From Ottowia testudinis (lineage in GTDB: Bacteria; Pseudomonadota; Gammaproteobacteria; Burkholderiales; Burkholderiaceae_C), in the NCBI RefSeq assembly GCF_017498525.1, contig NZ_CP071796.1:3596001-3660000 (forward strand): DNA of 64,000 nt, given 5' to 3'. Every line of letters starts with the position of its first letter. Position 1 is the first letter of the stretch. Shown here piece by piece: positions 8,169 to 18,463 of this stretch. The notes beneath the pieces are model-generated. The model worked only from the letters and a program-made list of their open reading frames with translations, did no database searches and was not told where the DNA came from. The translations under genes were made by a program, and so were the position numbers.

Positions 8169-10331
8169 TCAGCGCACCGCCCCCCGGTCCGAAATCATCT
8201 TCGGCGTAATGAACACCAGCATCTCGGTTTTCGTAGCTTCTTTCTTCTTGTTCTTGAACAGATTCCCCACCACCGGGATGTCCCCAAGCAAGGGCACCTT
8301 GTTCTCGCTTTCGCTCTCGTTCAGCTCAAAGATACCGCCAATCACGACCGTGCCGCCATTCTCGACCAATACCTGCGTTCTGACACGCTTGGTATTGATC
8401 GACATACCCCCCTCCACGGGGCTTCCCGGGCTATCCTTGTTGACGTCCAGATCAAGAATGATGTTGCCTTCAGGAGTGATCTGCGGCGTTACCTCAAGCT
8501 TCAGGACGGCCTTGCGAAAGGCGATGGAAGTCGCGCCGCTTGAGGTTGCTTGTTGGTAGGGGTATTCAGTACCCTGCTCAATCAACGCCTTGGTCTGATC
8601 GGCGGTGACGACGCGGGGACTGGACACCACGCGCCCCTTACCATCAGCCTCCAGAGCCGAAATCTCCAAATTGAGGAAGCGGTTGGCAGCCGAACTGAAT
8701 AAAGATATCGCGAAGCTGGTGGGCGAAACCCCAGTACCCAAGCCCGAGGCAGGTAAGTTGATCATCTGGGACGTCAAAGATGATAAAGCCGATGATTCGA
8801 ACGCCCCCGTAGTCGCTCCGATCGCGTTGTAGTTACCGCCTAATGCAATTCGATTGCCCCCCCCCACGCTGTAACCGGCATCGCCGCCGCGAACACCTCG
8901 GAGATCACCGCCACCGAGCTTAACCCCCAAGGACTTGCCAAAGGTGTCCGTTGCTTCGACGATCCTCGCTTCGATCAACACTTGGCGCACCGCAACGTCC
9001 AGTTTTGCAATCATCTCCTCGACTTGCACCAGCCTCGAGGGAATATCCGAGACGAAAATTTGATTGGTACGCGGCTCTGCGATCACCGAGCCACGAGCAC
9101 TCAGGAGCCCCCGGGCCCCGCCGCTGCCACTCGCGCCACCAACTCCGGCGCCTCCACTTGAAGTCAACTGCGCAGCAATCTCAGGCGCTTTGGAATAGTT
9201 GAGTTGAAAGGACTGGGTGCGCATTGGCTCCAGATCTCGAATAGCAGCCTGCGCTTCCAAATCCGCCTTTTCCTTGGCCGCCAACTCTTCCTTGGGCGCG
9301 ATCTGCAACACGTTGCCGCTGCGCTTCATGCCCAAGCTCTTGGCTTGCAGGATAATGTCGAGCGCCTGATCCCAAGGGACGTCTTTAAGGCGAAGCGTCA
9401 GGTTGCCCTGCACCGTGTCCGAGGTGACGATATTGAAGTTCGTGAAGTCGGCGATCACCTGCAACAATGAACGCACGTCAATGTTCTGGAAGTTGAGTGA
9501 AAGCTTCTCGCCGCGGTAGCCCGGGCCTTGGGTCAACTTGTCGGCATTGACCTTTTGCTGTCTGACCTCGACCACCAACTGGCTGTCACTTTGATATGCG
9601 CTGTGTTCCCACTGACCTTTAGGCTCGATCACCATGCGCACCCGGTCTCCGGTCTGCACGGTGGTGATCGTCTGCACCGGCGTGCCGAAGTCGGTGACAT
9701 CCAGGCGACGGCGCAGCCCTTCGGGCAGGCTGCTGCGCAGAAACTCAACCACCAGGTTTTGTCCCTGCTGCCGGATGTCCACGCCGACCTGGTTGTTGGG
9801 CAAATCGACGATCACGCGCCCTGTGTTCTCCACCCCGCGGCGGAAGTCAATGTCGCGCAATGGCAGTGCCGCGACATTGCTGCTTTCCGCAAATACGCGC
9901 GCAGGCGGTGTCGCAGCAGGCGCCGCAGCGACAGGATCCAGTAACACGAGAAGCGCACGCCCTTGAACGTCCGCCCGGTAGTTTGTGGGTTGACTCAGGT
10001 TAAGCACCACGCGCGTGCGATCTGTCGCCTGCACGACGTGCGCCATTCGCAGGTTACCTTGATTCAGTTCAACCGCATTGCCCTGCAGCCCACTTGAGAC
10101 CCCCGGAAAATCCAGCGCGATGCGAGCCGGCGATTGCACCACGAAACCTGCAGGCGCTGCCGTGATCGGCTCGCTGAAATCAATGCGCACAACTTCCGCG
10201 CCGCCCTGTATCGAACTGGAGATCGACTGAATACGTGGCTGCGCCAGACAAAAGCTGGACGCGCCCAGCAAAATAATTCCAACGCCTCGGGAGCCGACCA
10301 GACGAGCGATCGATTTCATCCACTTCCTCAT
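8169..10331 (-). CDS. pilQ: Type IV pilus secretin PilQ
   Basis: 720 residues. Forms the outer-membrane pore for the pilus fibre. A signal peptide covers residues 1-31. Then come two AMIN peptidoglycan-binding domains (about 35-130 and 150-255), an N0/STN domain (about 275-345, LSLNFQNIDVRSLLQVIADF), an N1 domain and the secretin domain (about 440-715) with its signature VPLLGDIPVVGNLFK near the C-terminus. The ATG overlaps the pilP stop (ATGA); a second ATG four codons later is an alternative. It is the last gene of pilMNOPQ. Confidence 0.97.
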   Translation of the reverse strand: MRKWMKSIARLVGSRGVGIILLGASSFCLAQPRIQSISSSIQGGAEVVRIDFSEPITAAPAGFVVQSPARIALDFPGVSSGLQGNAVELNQGNLRMAHVVQATDRTRVVLNLSQPTNYRADVQGRALLVLLDPVAAAPAATPPARVFAESSNVAALPLRDIDFRRGVENTGRVIVDLPNNQVGVDIRQQGQNLVVEFLRSSLPEGLRRRLDVTDFGTPVQTITTVQTGDRVRMVIEPKGQWEHSAYQSDSQLVVEVRQQKVNADKLTQGPGYRGEKLSLNFQNIDVRSLLQVIADFTNFNIVTSDTVQGNLTLRLKDVPWDQALDIILQAKSLGMKRSGNVLQIAPKEELAAKEKADLEAQAAIRDLEPMRTQSFQLNYSKAPEIAAQLTSSGGAGVGGASGSGGARGLLSARGSVIAEPRTNQIFVSDIPSRLVQVEEMIAKLDVAVRQVLIEARIVEATDTFGKSLGVKLGGGDLRGVRGGDAGYSVGGGNRIALGGNYNAIGATTGAFESSALSSLTSQMINLPASGLGTGVSPTSFAISLFSSAANRFLNLEISALEADGKGRVVSSPRVVTADQTKALIEQGTEYPYQQATSSGATSIAFRKAVLKLEVTPQITPEGNIILDLDVNKDSPGSPVEGGMSINTKRVRTQVLVENGGTVVIGGIFELNESESENKVPLLGDIPVVGNLFKNKKKEATKTEMLVFITPKMISDRGAVR

Positions 10332-10870
10332 TTCGTTTTCTCCTGGAGCTGCAGCGCGCTGCCGCGCTCAATCCATTCACCTGCCGCGTCCTGAACGATT
10401 TCACGCAATGTGACCTCACTCTCAGTGATGCGGGTCACACGACCGTAGTTCTGACCAAGATAATGGCCCAGCTTGACCTGATGCAGCAGGTTGTCGACAC
10501 GCACAAGCGCCACTTTCTGTCCGCTCCGATCCAGGCTTCCCACCATAATCATGGTGTCCAGTGGATAGGCCTCAAGAGGCTCTTTGCGGCGGTTCAATTC
10601 CGGCGCCACCAACGCGGCACTGGCGCTGACCGGGCCCGACTCGCGGCGTAGCACTTGGGTCAAGCGCTCGCTGCTGAACGCGTCGGCCGCAGTGCTTCCA
10701 GCATAGGCCAGCGGGACATAGCGGGTTGGCTCGGTAAGGGGCGCCACCTTCGGCGTGGTCTGGCGGCGCTGTTCGGACATCCAATGTCGAAGGTCTTCGT
10801 TGTCCACCGAACAAGCGCTCAGACCACTGAGTATGGCAATGGCGGCGGCACTTTGCAATAACTTGCTCAT
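10328..10870 (-). CDS. pilP: Type IV pilus inner-membrane lipoprotein PilP
   Basis: 180 residues. Signal peptide with lipobox LSAC (cysteine at residue 20). A proline-rich linker is followed by the beta-rich PilP domain (KEPLEAYPLDTMIMVGSL and LHQVKLGHYLGQNYGRVTRI). PilP links the PilNO inner-membrane complex to the secretin. It overlaps pilO upstream and pilQ downstream by 4 bases, so translation of the operon is coupled. Confidence 0.96.
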   Translation of the reverse strand: MSKLLQSAAAIAILSGLSACSVDNEDLRHWMSEQRRQTTPKVAPLTEPTRYVPLAYAGSTAADAFSSERLTQVLRRESGPVSASAALVAPELNRRKEPLEAYPLDTMIMVGSLDRSGQKVALVRVDNLLHQVKLGHYLGQNYGRVTRITESEVTLREIVQDAAGEWIERGSALQLQEKTK

Positions 10871-11562
10871 TTTTTCTTCGCCCCTGGCTTGGCCGCAGCC
10901 CGTTGGGCGGCTATCTCTTCGGGGTCGAGATATCGGTAGGTTTTGGCGGTCGCTTCGAGCGACAACGAGCCCGCTTTATCCTTGTCCGAACTCGGCGCGA
11001 TCGACAGATTGTTCAGGGTGACGATGCGTGACAGATTGGCGACATCAGCAGTAAAAGCCCCGATATCGTGATAACGCCCCGTCACTTTCAAGGCAATTGG
11101 CAATTCAGCGTAGTAGTCCTTGACAACAAGTTGACCCGGCCGAAACAGATCAAACTGCAGACTGCGGCCAAGCCCAGCCTGGTTGATGTCAGACAGCAAC
11201 GCGTCCATTTCCGCTTTACTGGGCAGTTGCTTTTCCAGCAGCGTCACGTATTGCATGACCTGCACGCGTTGCTTCTTGAGCTCTTCTAGACTGACCGCCT
11301 TCTGCAGCTTTTTCTGGTAGTCCGCTCGCAAGGTCACCTCCTTTGCGCGCTCACCTTCAAGCTCTTGGTCGACGCCTTGCAGCCACAGAAACCACAGCAG
11401 CACCAATATGGCTGCCGCCACCAAAGCGAACAACGCGAAGCGCGGAATGGCGGGCCACGACGAAGGGTCGCGCGAGTCCAGCCCTCTGAACTGCGAGCCG
11501 ATGCCTCGAAACGCCTGAGAGACGTCGAGATTCCGGGAAGATTTACGTGCCATATCTATCAC
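10867..11562 (-). CDS. pilO: Type IV pilus alignment protein PilO
   Basis: 231 residues. Single N-terminal membrane segment (about 45-62, FALFALVAAAILVLLWFLW), then a coiled coil and the PilO core. PilO pairs with PilN in the inner-membrane alignment complex. The C-terminus is lysine-rich (AAKPGAKKK). The gene begins 3 bases after the pilN stop. Confidence 0.96.
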   Translation of the reverse strand: MIDMARKSSRNLDVSQAFRGIGSQFRGLDSRDPSSWPAIPRFALFALVAAAILVLLWFLWLQGVDQELEGERAKEVTLRADYQKKLQKAVSLEELKKQRVQVMQYVTLLEKQLPSKAEMDALLSDINQAGLGRSLQFDLFRPGQLVVKDYYAELPIALKVTGRYHDIGAFTADVANLSRIVTLNNLSIAPSSDKDKAGSLSLEATAKTYRYLDPEEIAAQRAAAKPGAKKK

Positions 11563-11565
11563 CGA

Positions 11566-12174
11566 TCAAGAAGACTTGGCACCTGATGCCGCGGACGCCG
11601 CCTTTTGCACGTCGCTGGCACGTTGCAATTGCACACGCACGGTGAAGTTGTAGACACGGCGCTGCTCTTTGGGGCTCAATGCCATGTTGGCGGACACGAT
11701 CTCTATGAGTTCGGGCTTCGAAACCCACTCGCTGTTGCGCGACAGATTGCGCAGCAATTCAGATACACGCTCGTTGGACTGGGCCACCCCACTCAATAGC
11801 ACGTTTTGGTTTTCCTGCTTGACGCCCTTCAGGTAGATACCGTCCGGCAACTGAAGTACGGCCTCGTTCATCAAATGCACAGGCAGATTGCGGTCTGCCT
11901 GCAGGTTTTCGACCGCCTGCTGGCGCGCTTTCAGGGCAGCAATCTCCTCCTCGAGCGTCGCGACCTCCTTGATCTCGTCATCAAGCTTTTTGATTTCGCC
12001 GGTGAGAAATGTATTGCGATCCTGCTGGGACGAAATTTGCCCCTGATACCAAAGATACACACCGCCGGCAATCAGCGCGCCGAACACCGCAGACACCCCC
12101 AACGAGGTGTTGAACATTTGGCGCGCCCGCTTGCGCGCGATCTCCCGATGCGGGAGCAGGTTGATCAGAATCAC
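11566..12174 (-). CDS. pilN: Type IV pilus assembly protein PilN
   Basis: 202 residues from a GTG at 12174; the family hallmark ILINLLPHRE follows immediately and its stop-overlap with pilM (GTGA) supports this start. Upstream in-frame codons only cover the pilM C-terminal region. One membrane segment (about 22-42) and a coiled coil (KKLDDEIKEVATLEEEIAALKARQ) precede the Fimbrial assembly (PF05137) domain. The N-terminal INLLP peptide binds PilM in characterised systems. Confidence 0.95.
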   Translation of the reverse strand: MILINLLPHREIARKRARQMFNTSLGVSAVFGALIAGGVYLWYQGQISSQQDRNTFLTGEIKKLDDEIKEVATLEEEIAALKARQQAVENLQADRNLPVHLMNEAVLQLPDGIYLKGVKQENQNVLLSGVAQSNERVSELLRNLSRNSEWVSKPELIEIVSANMALSPKEQRRVYNFTVRVQLQRASDVQKAASAASGAKSS

Positions 12175-13247
12175 CGCAGAAACCTCCGCATCGCCAGACC
12201 GCAGGCCGTCAGGTACGAGGGCGCCTCGCGCAGCGCTTTTTTCTCGCGCACCCCGCGACCCACCTCCATGCCATCGAATGGATTGACCACTTGGCACGGA
12301 AAAGACGTATGGCGCGTCACCGCATCGGTCAGCCCAGGCAGGGCCGCCGTGCCACCGGCAAGCAAAATGTAATCTACCCGGTTGTGCGGCGTGCTGGTGA
12401 AGAAGAACTTCAGCGCCCGCTCAACCTCCTGAGCCAGCGATTCGACATAAGGCTGCAGCACCGTCGCGCCGTAGTCGTCTGGCAACTCGCCTGCGCGCTT
12501 CTTAGTCTCGGCCTCTTCGTGGGTGAAGCCGTACTGGCGCACCAGCATTTGTGTCAACTGTGCGCCGCCGAAGACCTGGTCACGTTCATACACCAGGTCG
12601 TCATTGCGCAGCACCTGCATGGCGGACGTCATGGCCCCGATTTCGAACAAGGCAATCAACGCATCCGTCCCACTGCCCGGCAGACGCTCAATGACGCGGC
12701 TGGCGGCCAGGCGAGCCGCATAGCTCTCCACATCCATCACGACAGACGTCAGACCGACAGCCTCGGCCAAGCCTTGCCGATCCTCAACCTTTTCCTTGCG
12801 CGACGCGGCGATGACCACATCGACATCGCCAGCGGATGTGGCGCTTGGGCCGACGACGCAGAAGTCCAGCGCAACCTCATCCAACGAAAACGGAATGTAC
12901 TGGTTGGCCTCGGATTCGACCTGCACTTCCATCTCGCGCTCGCTGAGCCCGCCAGGTAAAATGATTTTTTTGCTGATCACCACCGACGCCGGCAGGGCCA
13001 TGGCCACGTTTTTGGTCTTGGAGCCCGCGCGGCTCACCAGTCGACGCGTGGCCTCCACGACTTCATCGAACTTCTCGATGTTGCCGTCGCTGATCCAACC
13101 CCGCTCCAGAGGCTCGATGCCGCAGCGCTCCAGCGTCAGATTGCCTGAACGGTCCTGCCCCAATTCGACCAGCTTGACGCTGGAGGAACTGATGTCGAGC
13201 CCGATCAAGGGTGCCGCTTGGCGGCTGAACAAGGACCCAGTGTTCAA
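12171..13247 (-). CDS. pilM: Type IV pilus assembly ATPase-like PilM
   Basis: 358 residues. Actin-like cytoplasmic protein that binds PilN; LIGLDISSSSVKLVELG (about 14-31) is the first phosphate-binding loop and LLAGGTAALPGLTD (about 298-311) the adenosine loop. Length and motif order are standard. It is the first gene of pilMNOPQ and faces mrcA across a 318-base divergent spacer. Confidence 0.96.
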   Translation of the reverse strand: MNTGSLFSRQAAPLIGLDISSSSVKLVELGQDRSGNLTLERCGIEPLERGWISDGNIEKFDEVVEATRRLVSRAGSKTKNVAMALPASVVISKKIILPGGLSEREMEVQVESEANQYIPFSLDEVALDFCVVGPSATSAGDVDVVIAASRKEKVEDRQGLAEAVGLTSVVMDVESYAARLAASRVIERLPGSGTDALIALFEIGAMTSAMQVLRNDDLVYERDQVFGGAQLTQMLVRQYGFTHEEAETKKRAGELPDDYGATVLQPYVESLAQEVERALKFFFTSTPHNRVDYILLAGGTAALPGLTDAVTRHTSFPCQVVNPFDGMEVGRGVREKKALREAPSYLTACGLAMRRFLR

Positions 13248-13565
13248 GACAATATCCTGTTACTTTTATTTCGGAAGTCGAAAACTCTTAAGAATTCACT
13301 TGAATGCTAGCAGCAAGCCCCTTGTCGGGCAAAGAAAAAGTCCGCTTACAGGCCTTACCCTCGTTGTCAAAATCTAACGGATGCGGACACTTCCTTACGT
13401 GGCGAGGCACTCCGGAGCGCTAGGTTAGGGGGCCGCTGACGGCCTTCCACCCGTCTCGGCGCACAATCGCGCATCGCATGAGCAGCCAACAAATTTGTTC
13501 GGCAACCTCCTACAGACAGGAGTGACTGTCTCATGAAAGTACCTACTAACTACTGATGTTATCTT
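13248..13565. other. Divergent promoter region pilM/mrcA
   Basis: 318 AT-richer bases that must hold promoters for both directions. I see no convincing -35/-10 pair. An inverted repeat AGACAG-GAGTGA-CTGTCT at 13514-13531 lies 34 bases before the mrcA start and could be an operator. mrcA has no clear ribosome-binding site. Confidence 0.5.
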
Positions 13566-15977
13566 ATGCCCACTGAAAATTCGCCAGACGCCGTGAACAA
13601 GCGCACAAGCGCCCCGGCGGCGCGCTGGCTGACCTGGCTGTTGAAGGGTCTTGCGTGGCTGGGTGGCACGCTGGTCGCCCTGGCACTTTGCGGGGTCATG
13701 GCGGTCTTGATGGCGCTGGCCATCGCCTATCCCAACTTGCCGGACGTCTCCGAGCTGTCCAACTACCGGCCCAAGATGCCACTGCGCGTGTTCACCTCCG
13801 AAGGCACGCTGATCAGCGAATTTGGCGAAGAGCGGCGCAATCTCACACCCATCGGCGAGATTCCGCAGGTGATGAAGAACGCCGTGCTGGCGATCGAGGA
13901 TGCGCGTTTCTACGAGCACAGCGGCGTCGATTACGTCGGCGTAGCACGCGCCGCGCTGGCCAACCTGGGCCGCGAAAAGGCCCAGGGCGCCTCCACCATC
14001 ACGATGCAGGTGGCGCGCAACGTCTACCTGTCTTCCGAAAAGACCTACACCCGCAAGATCTACGAGGTGTTGCTGACCTTCAAGCTTGAGCACATGTTGA
14101 CCAAGGATCAGATCCTTGAGATCTACATGAACCAGATCTTCCTGGGCAACCGAGCCTACGGCTTTGCCGCTGCATCCGAGACCTACTTCGGCAAGCCGCT
14201 GAAGGACGTGACGATCGCCGAGGCCGCCATGCTGGCGGGCATCCCAAAGTTCCCGTCCAGCGCCAACCCGATCGCCAACTTCGCCCGCGCCCGCGAGCGT
14301 CAGCTCTACATCATCGACCGCATGCACGAGAACGGCTTCATCACCGCCGAACAAGCCGCCGCCGCCAAGAAGCAAGAGCTGGTGGTGCGCCCTTCGAACG
14401 AGCAGACGCGGGTGCACGCTGAATATGTGGCCGAAATGGTGCGGCAGATGATGTTTGCTCAGTACGGCGAAGAAACCTACAGCCGCGGCCTGAACGTCTA
14501 TACCTCCATCAACACCGCCGACCAGAACGTGGCTTACAGCGCCCTGCGGCGCGGCATTCTTGAATACGACCGGCGCCAGGCTTATCGCGGCCCGGAAAAA
14601 TTCATCGACCTGCCCAAGGATCCGAAGGAGCGCGAGGAAGCGGTGGACGATGTGCTGACCAGCCACCCGGACGCCGGCGAGCTGATGGCGGCGGTGGTGA
14701 CCCAGGTCAACGTCAACGCCCGCAAAGTCACCGTGATGCGTCGCGGCGGCCAAAGCGTCGAGGTATCTGGTGACGGGCTGCGGCCCGTGGCATCGGGCCT
14801 ATCAGCCAAGGCAGGCCCCACCATCCGCATTCGTCCGGGCGCCGTGGTGCGCATGGCCAAAAACAGCCGCGACAACTGGGAGCTGACCCAGCTGCCCGAG
14901 GTGGAAGGCGCCTTGGTCGCGCTCGACCCGCGCAACGGCGCTGTCAAGGCGCTGGTGGGTGGTTTCGATTACGACAAGAACAAGTTCAACCACGTCACGC
15001 AAGCCTGGCGCCAGCCGGGCTCGAGCTTCAAGCCGTTCATCTATTCGGCCGCGCTCGAGAAGGGCTTCTCGCCCACCACCATGATCAACGACACGCCGCT
15101 TTTCTTCGACTCCAGCGTCACCGGCGGGCAACCGTGGGAGCCGAAGAACTACGAAGGCGGCTTCGAGGGCCCCATGACCATGAAGCGCGGCCTGGCACGC
15201 TCGCGCAACATGATCTCGATCCGCATCCTGCAGACCATCACGCCGCAATATGGCCAGGAATGGGTGACGCGCTTCGGTTTCGACGCCGACAAGCATCCGC
15301 CCTATCTCACCATGGCGCTCGGCGCCGGGTCTGTCACGCCGATGCAGCTGGCGGCCGGCTTTGCCGTGTTCGCCAACGGCGGCTACCGCGTGAGCCCGTT
15401 CCTGATCACCCGCGTGACCGACCACACCGGCAAGGTGCTGGTCGAAAGCCAGGCCGCGGCCCCCACCGAAGCCAATCGCGCCATCGACGCCCGCAACGCC
15501 TTCATCACCGGCACCATGCTGAACGAGGTGGCGCGCGCGGGCACCGCGGCCAAGGCGCAGGCGGCGCTCAAGCGCTCGGACATCGGCGGCAAAACCGGCA
15601 CCACCAACGACTCGATGGACGCCTGGTTCGCCGGCTACCAATCGACCCTGGTGGCCGCCGTGTGGATCGGCTACGACACGCCGCGCAACCTGGGCAGCCG
15701 CGAAACCGGCGGCGGCCTGAGCCTGCCAATCTGGATCAACTTCATGCAGACGGCGCTCAAAGGCGTTCCCGTGTCCGAACCCAAGCCACCCGAAGGCGTC
15801 GTGAAGGTTGGCGGCGACTGGTACTACGAGGAATATGCGCGCGGCGGCGGCATCAGCAACCTGGGCGGCGCCGGCCTGGGGCCACGCCCGGACAGCGAGC
15901 CGGCGGCCGAGGGCGGCGGCACCGAAGCGGCGCCGTCCGAGGAGCGCAACCGCATCCTTGATCTGTTCAAGAACTGA
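13566..15977 (+). CDS. mrcA: Penicillin-binding protein 1A (bifunctional transglycosylase/transpeptidase)
   Basis: 803 residues. Polymerises and cross-links peptidoglycan at the periplasmic face. A membrane anchor (about 28-53) is followed by the glycosyltransferase family 51 domain, with catalytic glutamate in AIEDARFYEHSG (about residue 112) and the QGASTITMQVARN motif. Then comes an OB-like insert, and the transpeptidase domain with the serine nucleophile in QPGSSFKPF (about 486), the SRN motif (RSRNMIS) and KTGT (about 675). Divergence from pilMNOPQ is the usual ponA context in beta- and gamma-proteobacteria. Confidence 0.97.
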   Translation: MPTENSPDAVNKRTSAPAARWLTWLLKGLAWLGGTLVALALCGVMAVLMALAIAYPNLPDVSELSNYRPKMPLRVFTSEGTLISEFGEERRNLTPIGEIPQVMKNAVLAIEDARFYEHSGVDYVGVARAALANLGREKAQGASTITMQVARNVYLSSEKTYTRKIYEVLLTFKLEHMLTKDQILEIYMNQIFLGNRAYGFAAASETYFGKPLKDVTIAEAAMLAGIPKFPSSANPIANFARARERQLYIIDRMHENGFITAEQAAAAKKQELVVRPSNEQTRVHAEYVAEMVRQMMFAQYGEETYSRGLNVYTSINTADQNVAYSALRRGILEYDRRQAYRGPEKFIDLPKDPKEREEAVDDVLTSHPDAGELMAAVVTQVNVNARKVTVMRRGGQSVEVSGDGLRPVASGLSAKAGPTIRIRPGAVVRMAKNSRDNWELTQLPEVEGALVALDPRNGAVKALVGGFDYDKNKFNHVTQAWRQPGSSFKPFIYSAALEKGFSPTTMINDTPLFFDSSVTGGQPWEPKNYEGGFEGPMTMKRGLARSRNMISIRILQTITPQYGQEWVTRFGFDADKHPPYLTMALGAGSVTPMQLAAGFAVFANGGYRVSPFLITRVTDHTGKVLVESQAAAPTEANRAIDARNAFITGTMLNEVARAGTAAKAQAALKRSDIGGKTGTTNDSMDAWFAGYQSTLVAAVWIGYDTPRNLGSRETGGGLSLPIWINFMQTALKGVPVSEPKPPEGVVKVGGDWYYEEYARGGGISNLGGAGLGPRPDSEPAAEGGGTEAAPSEERNRILDLFKN

Positions 15978-16025
15978 AGGCCGCGCGCGGCGTTGGCGCG
16001 CCACCGCCACGCCGTTGCGCCGGGT

Positions 16026-16358
16026 TCAACCCGCTTTGAACTCCAACCCGAGCCGGGCGTGCTCGCTGGCGCTTTGCGACAGGCGGGTGAAAAATTCCTC
16101 GCCCGACTTGGTGTCGCGCCAGGCGCCGCCATCGAACTTGAAGTGATAGCCGCCCGAGCGCGCCGCCAGCCACACTTCTTGCAACGGCTTCTGCAGGTTG
16201 ATGACGATCTGGCTCGCATCGGCGAACACCAGGGTGATCATGCCGCCCACGCGCTGGTTGTCGATATCCGCATCGGTGACGTCATTCAGGCGGTCGCATT
16301 GCGCCTCGACGCTGTGCAGCAGGGCTTCAGCGCGGTCCAGGTATTCCAGGTCGGTCAT
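16026..16358 (-). CDS. cyaY: Iron donor protein CyaY (frataxin homologue)
   Basis: 110 residues. Frataxin-like protein that binds iron and modulates Fe-S cluster assembly. The acidic first helix ([21 protein letters not shown]) and the beta-sheet segment [36 protein letters not shown] match the family. Divergent from lptM with only 14 bases between start codons, so the two promoters overlap the opposing genes. Confidence 0.95.
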   Translation of the reverse strand: MTDLEYLDRAEALLHSVEAQCDRLNDVTDADIDNQRVGGMITLVFADASQIVINLQKPLQEVWLAARSGGYHFKFDGGAWRDTKSGEEFFTRLSQSASEHARLGLEFKAG

Positions 16359-16372
16359 TACAATGGGCCTCT

Positions 16373-16621
16373 ATGTCGTTAGCGCTCCCGCGTCGATCCA
16401 TTCTAGTCATCGGGGCCGTGTTGGCGCTGCCGGCGGGGCTTGCCGGCTGTGGTCAGAAGGGCCCGCTCTACATTCCGCAGACGCCCGCCTCCGCGCAACG
16501 CGCCACGCTGCCGCAAACCATGTGGGGACGCGGCGGGCCGCCCACCGCACCCGCTGCCGTGGCGCCAGCCCCCATCACGCCTGCGCCGCCTGTTTTGCCG
16601 GATGTGCCCGACATCCAGTAG
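16373..16621 (+). CDS. lptM: LPS translocon maturation chaperone LptM (YifL)
   Basis: 82-residue lipoprotein. Signal peptide with lipobox LAGC (cysteine at residue 26) followed directly by GQKGPLYIP, the hallmark of LptM/YifL, which assists LptD oxidative maturation. The remainder is proline-rich. In many proteobacteria the next gene is lysA; here it is not, and a palindromic repeat and the convergent msrQ follow. Confidence 0.92.
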   Translation: MSLALPRRSILVIGAVLALPAGLAGCGQKGPLYIPQTPASAQRATLPQTMWGRGGPPTAPAAVAPAPITPAPPVLPDVPDIQ

Positions 16622-16654
16622 CCTCGCCTCTCGCTCCGATCTGGCGCATTTGCT

Positions 16655-16708
16655 TCTAATTTTGTAGCTGCTTGCGCTTGCCCATCAAGCGCCAGAGGCC
16701 TTTTTTGG
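16655..16708 (+). repeat. Palindromic repeat copy 5
   Basis: Forward copy between the convergent ends of lptM and msrQ. It overlaps the last codons of msrQ, and T-rich flanks would suit a two-way terminator. Confidence 0.85.
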
Positions 16709-17305
16709 TTGAAGGTATCGCAACAGCCGCTCGAGCATCAGCACACCGATGATGGCGGCGTAAACCGCCACTTCGGCAAAGTCGTTCTTGCCGCTTCTCA
16801 TCCAGAAAAAGTGCAGCAGCGCCAGCGGCGCGATCACGTACACCAGCCGGTGCAGCGCGCGCCACTGCGATGCGCCCAGCCAGCGCACGGCGCGGTTCAT
16901 CGACGTCAGCGCCAGCGGCAGCAACAGCAGCCAGCAGGCAAAACCGACCAGGATGAAGGGGCGCTTGAGGATGTCGCGCCCGATGTCGGCGACTTGGAGC
17001 CCCATGTCGAGCCAGCCGTAGGCCAGCAGGTGCAGGCAGGCGTAGAAGAACGTGAACAGCCCCAGCATCCGCCGATAGCGCGCCAGTTGCGGCGTGCGGG
17101 TGCGCACGCGCAGCGGCGTGACGGCGAGCGTCAGGCACAGAAAGCGCAGCGCCCAGTCGCCCAGGCCGCGGATCAGCGCCTCGGCCGGGTTGGCGCCCAG
17201 CTGGCCGGCGGCGGCGCCCCACACCAGCCACGCCAGCGGCAGCAGGCAGAGCAAGAAACCGGCGGGCTTGGCCAGCGGGTGCAGCAAGGCAGTGCGGAGG
17301 TTCAC
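16685..17305 (-). CDS. msrQ: Methionine sulfoxide reductase haem-binding subunit MsrQ
   Basis: 206 residues from a GTG at 17305; a TTG at 17326 inside a repeat is the alternative, and neither has a clear ribosome-binding site. Six hydrophobic segments of the ferric-reductase-like type, with haem-ligand histidines in YACLHLLAYGW and ALHRLVYVIAPLALLHFFW. MsrQ passes electrons from the quinone pool to MsrP. It lies downstream of msrP, and its last residues (PKKASGA) derive partly from a palindromic repeat. Confidence 0.92.
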   Translation of the reverse strand: MNLRTALLHPLAKPAGFLLCLLPLAWLVWGAAAGQLGANPAEALIRGLGDWALRFLCLTLAVTPLRVRTRTPQLARYRRMLGLFTFFYACLHLLAYGWLDMGLQVADIGRDILKRPFILVGFACWLLLLPLALTSMNRAVRWLGASQWRALHRLVYVIAPLALLHFFWMRSGKNDFAEVAVYAAIIGVLMLERLLRYLQPKKASGA

Positions 17306-17322
17306 GGTACGCGATATCTGTA

Positions 17323-17375
17323 TCAAATCAGCCGCCAGCGCTTTTCCATCAAGCGCAAGCAGCTTCTGTTTTTAT
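17323..17375 (-). repeat. Palindromic repeat copy 6
   Basis: Reverse copy in the msrP-msrQ gap, just upstream of msrQ. Confidence 0.8.
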
Positions 17376-17397
17376 AGCGACCAGCCACGGGCGAACG

Positions 17398-18396
<999 letters not shown>

Positions 18397-18463
18397 GGTT
18401 TTCCTTGCAGAACACGCGGCCGCCCGCCGTTACGATGGGCGCCCTCAACCATGCTAAGACACC

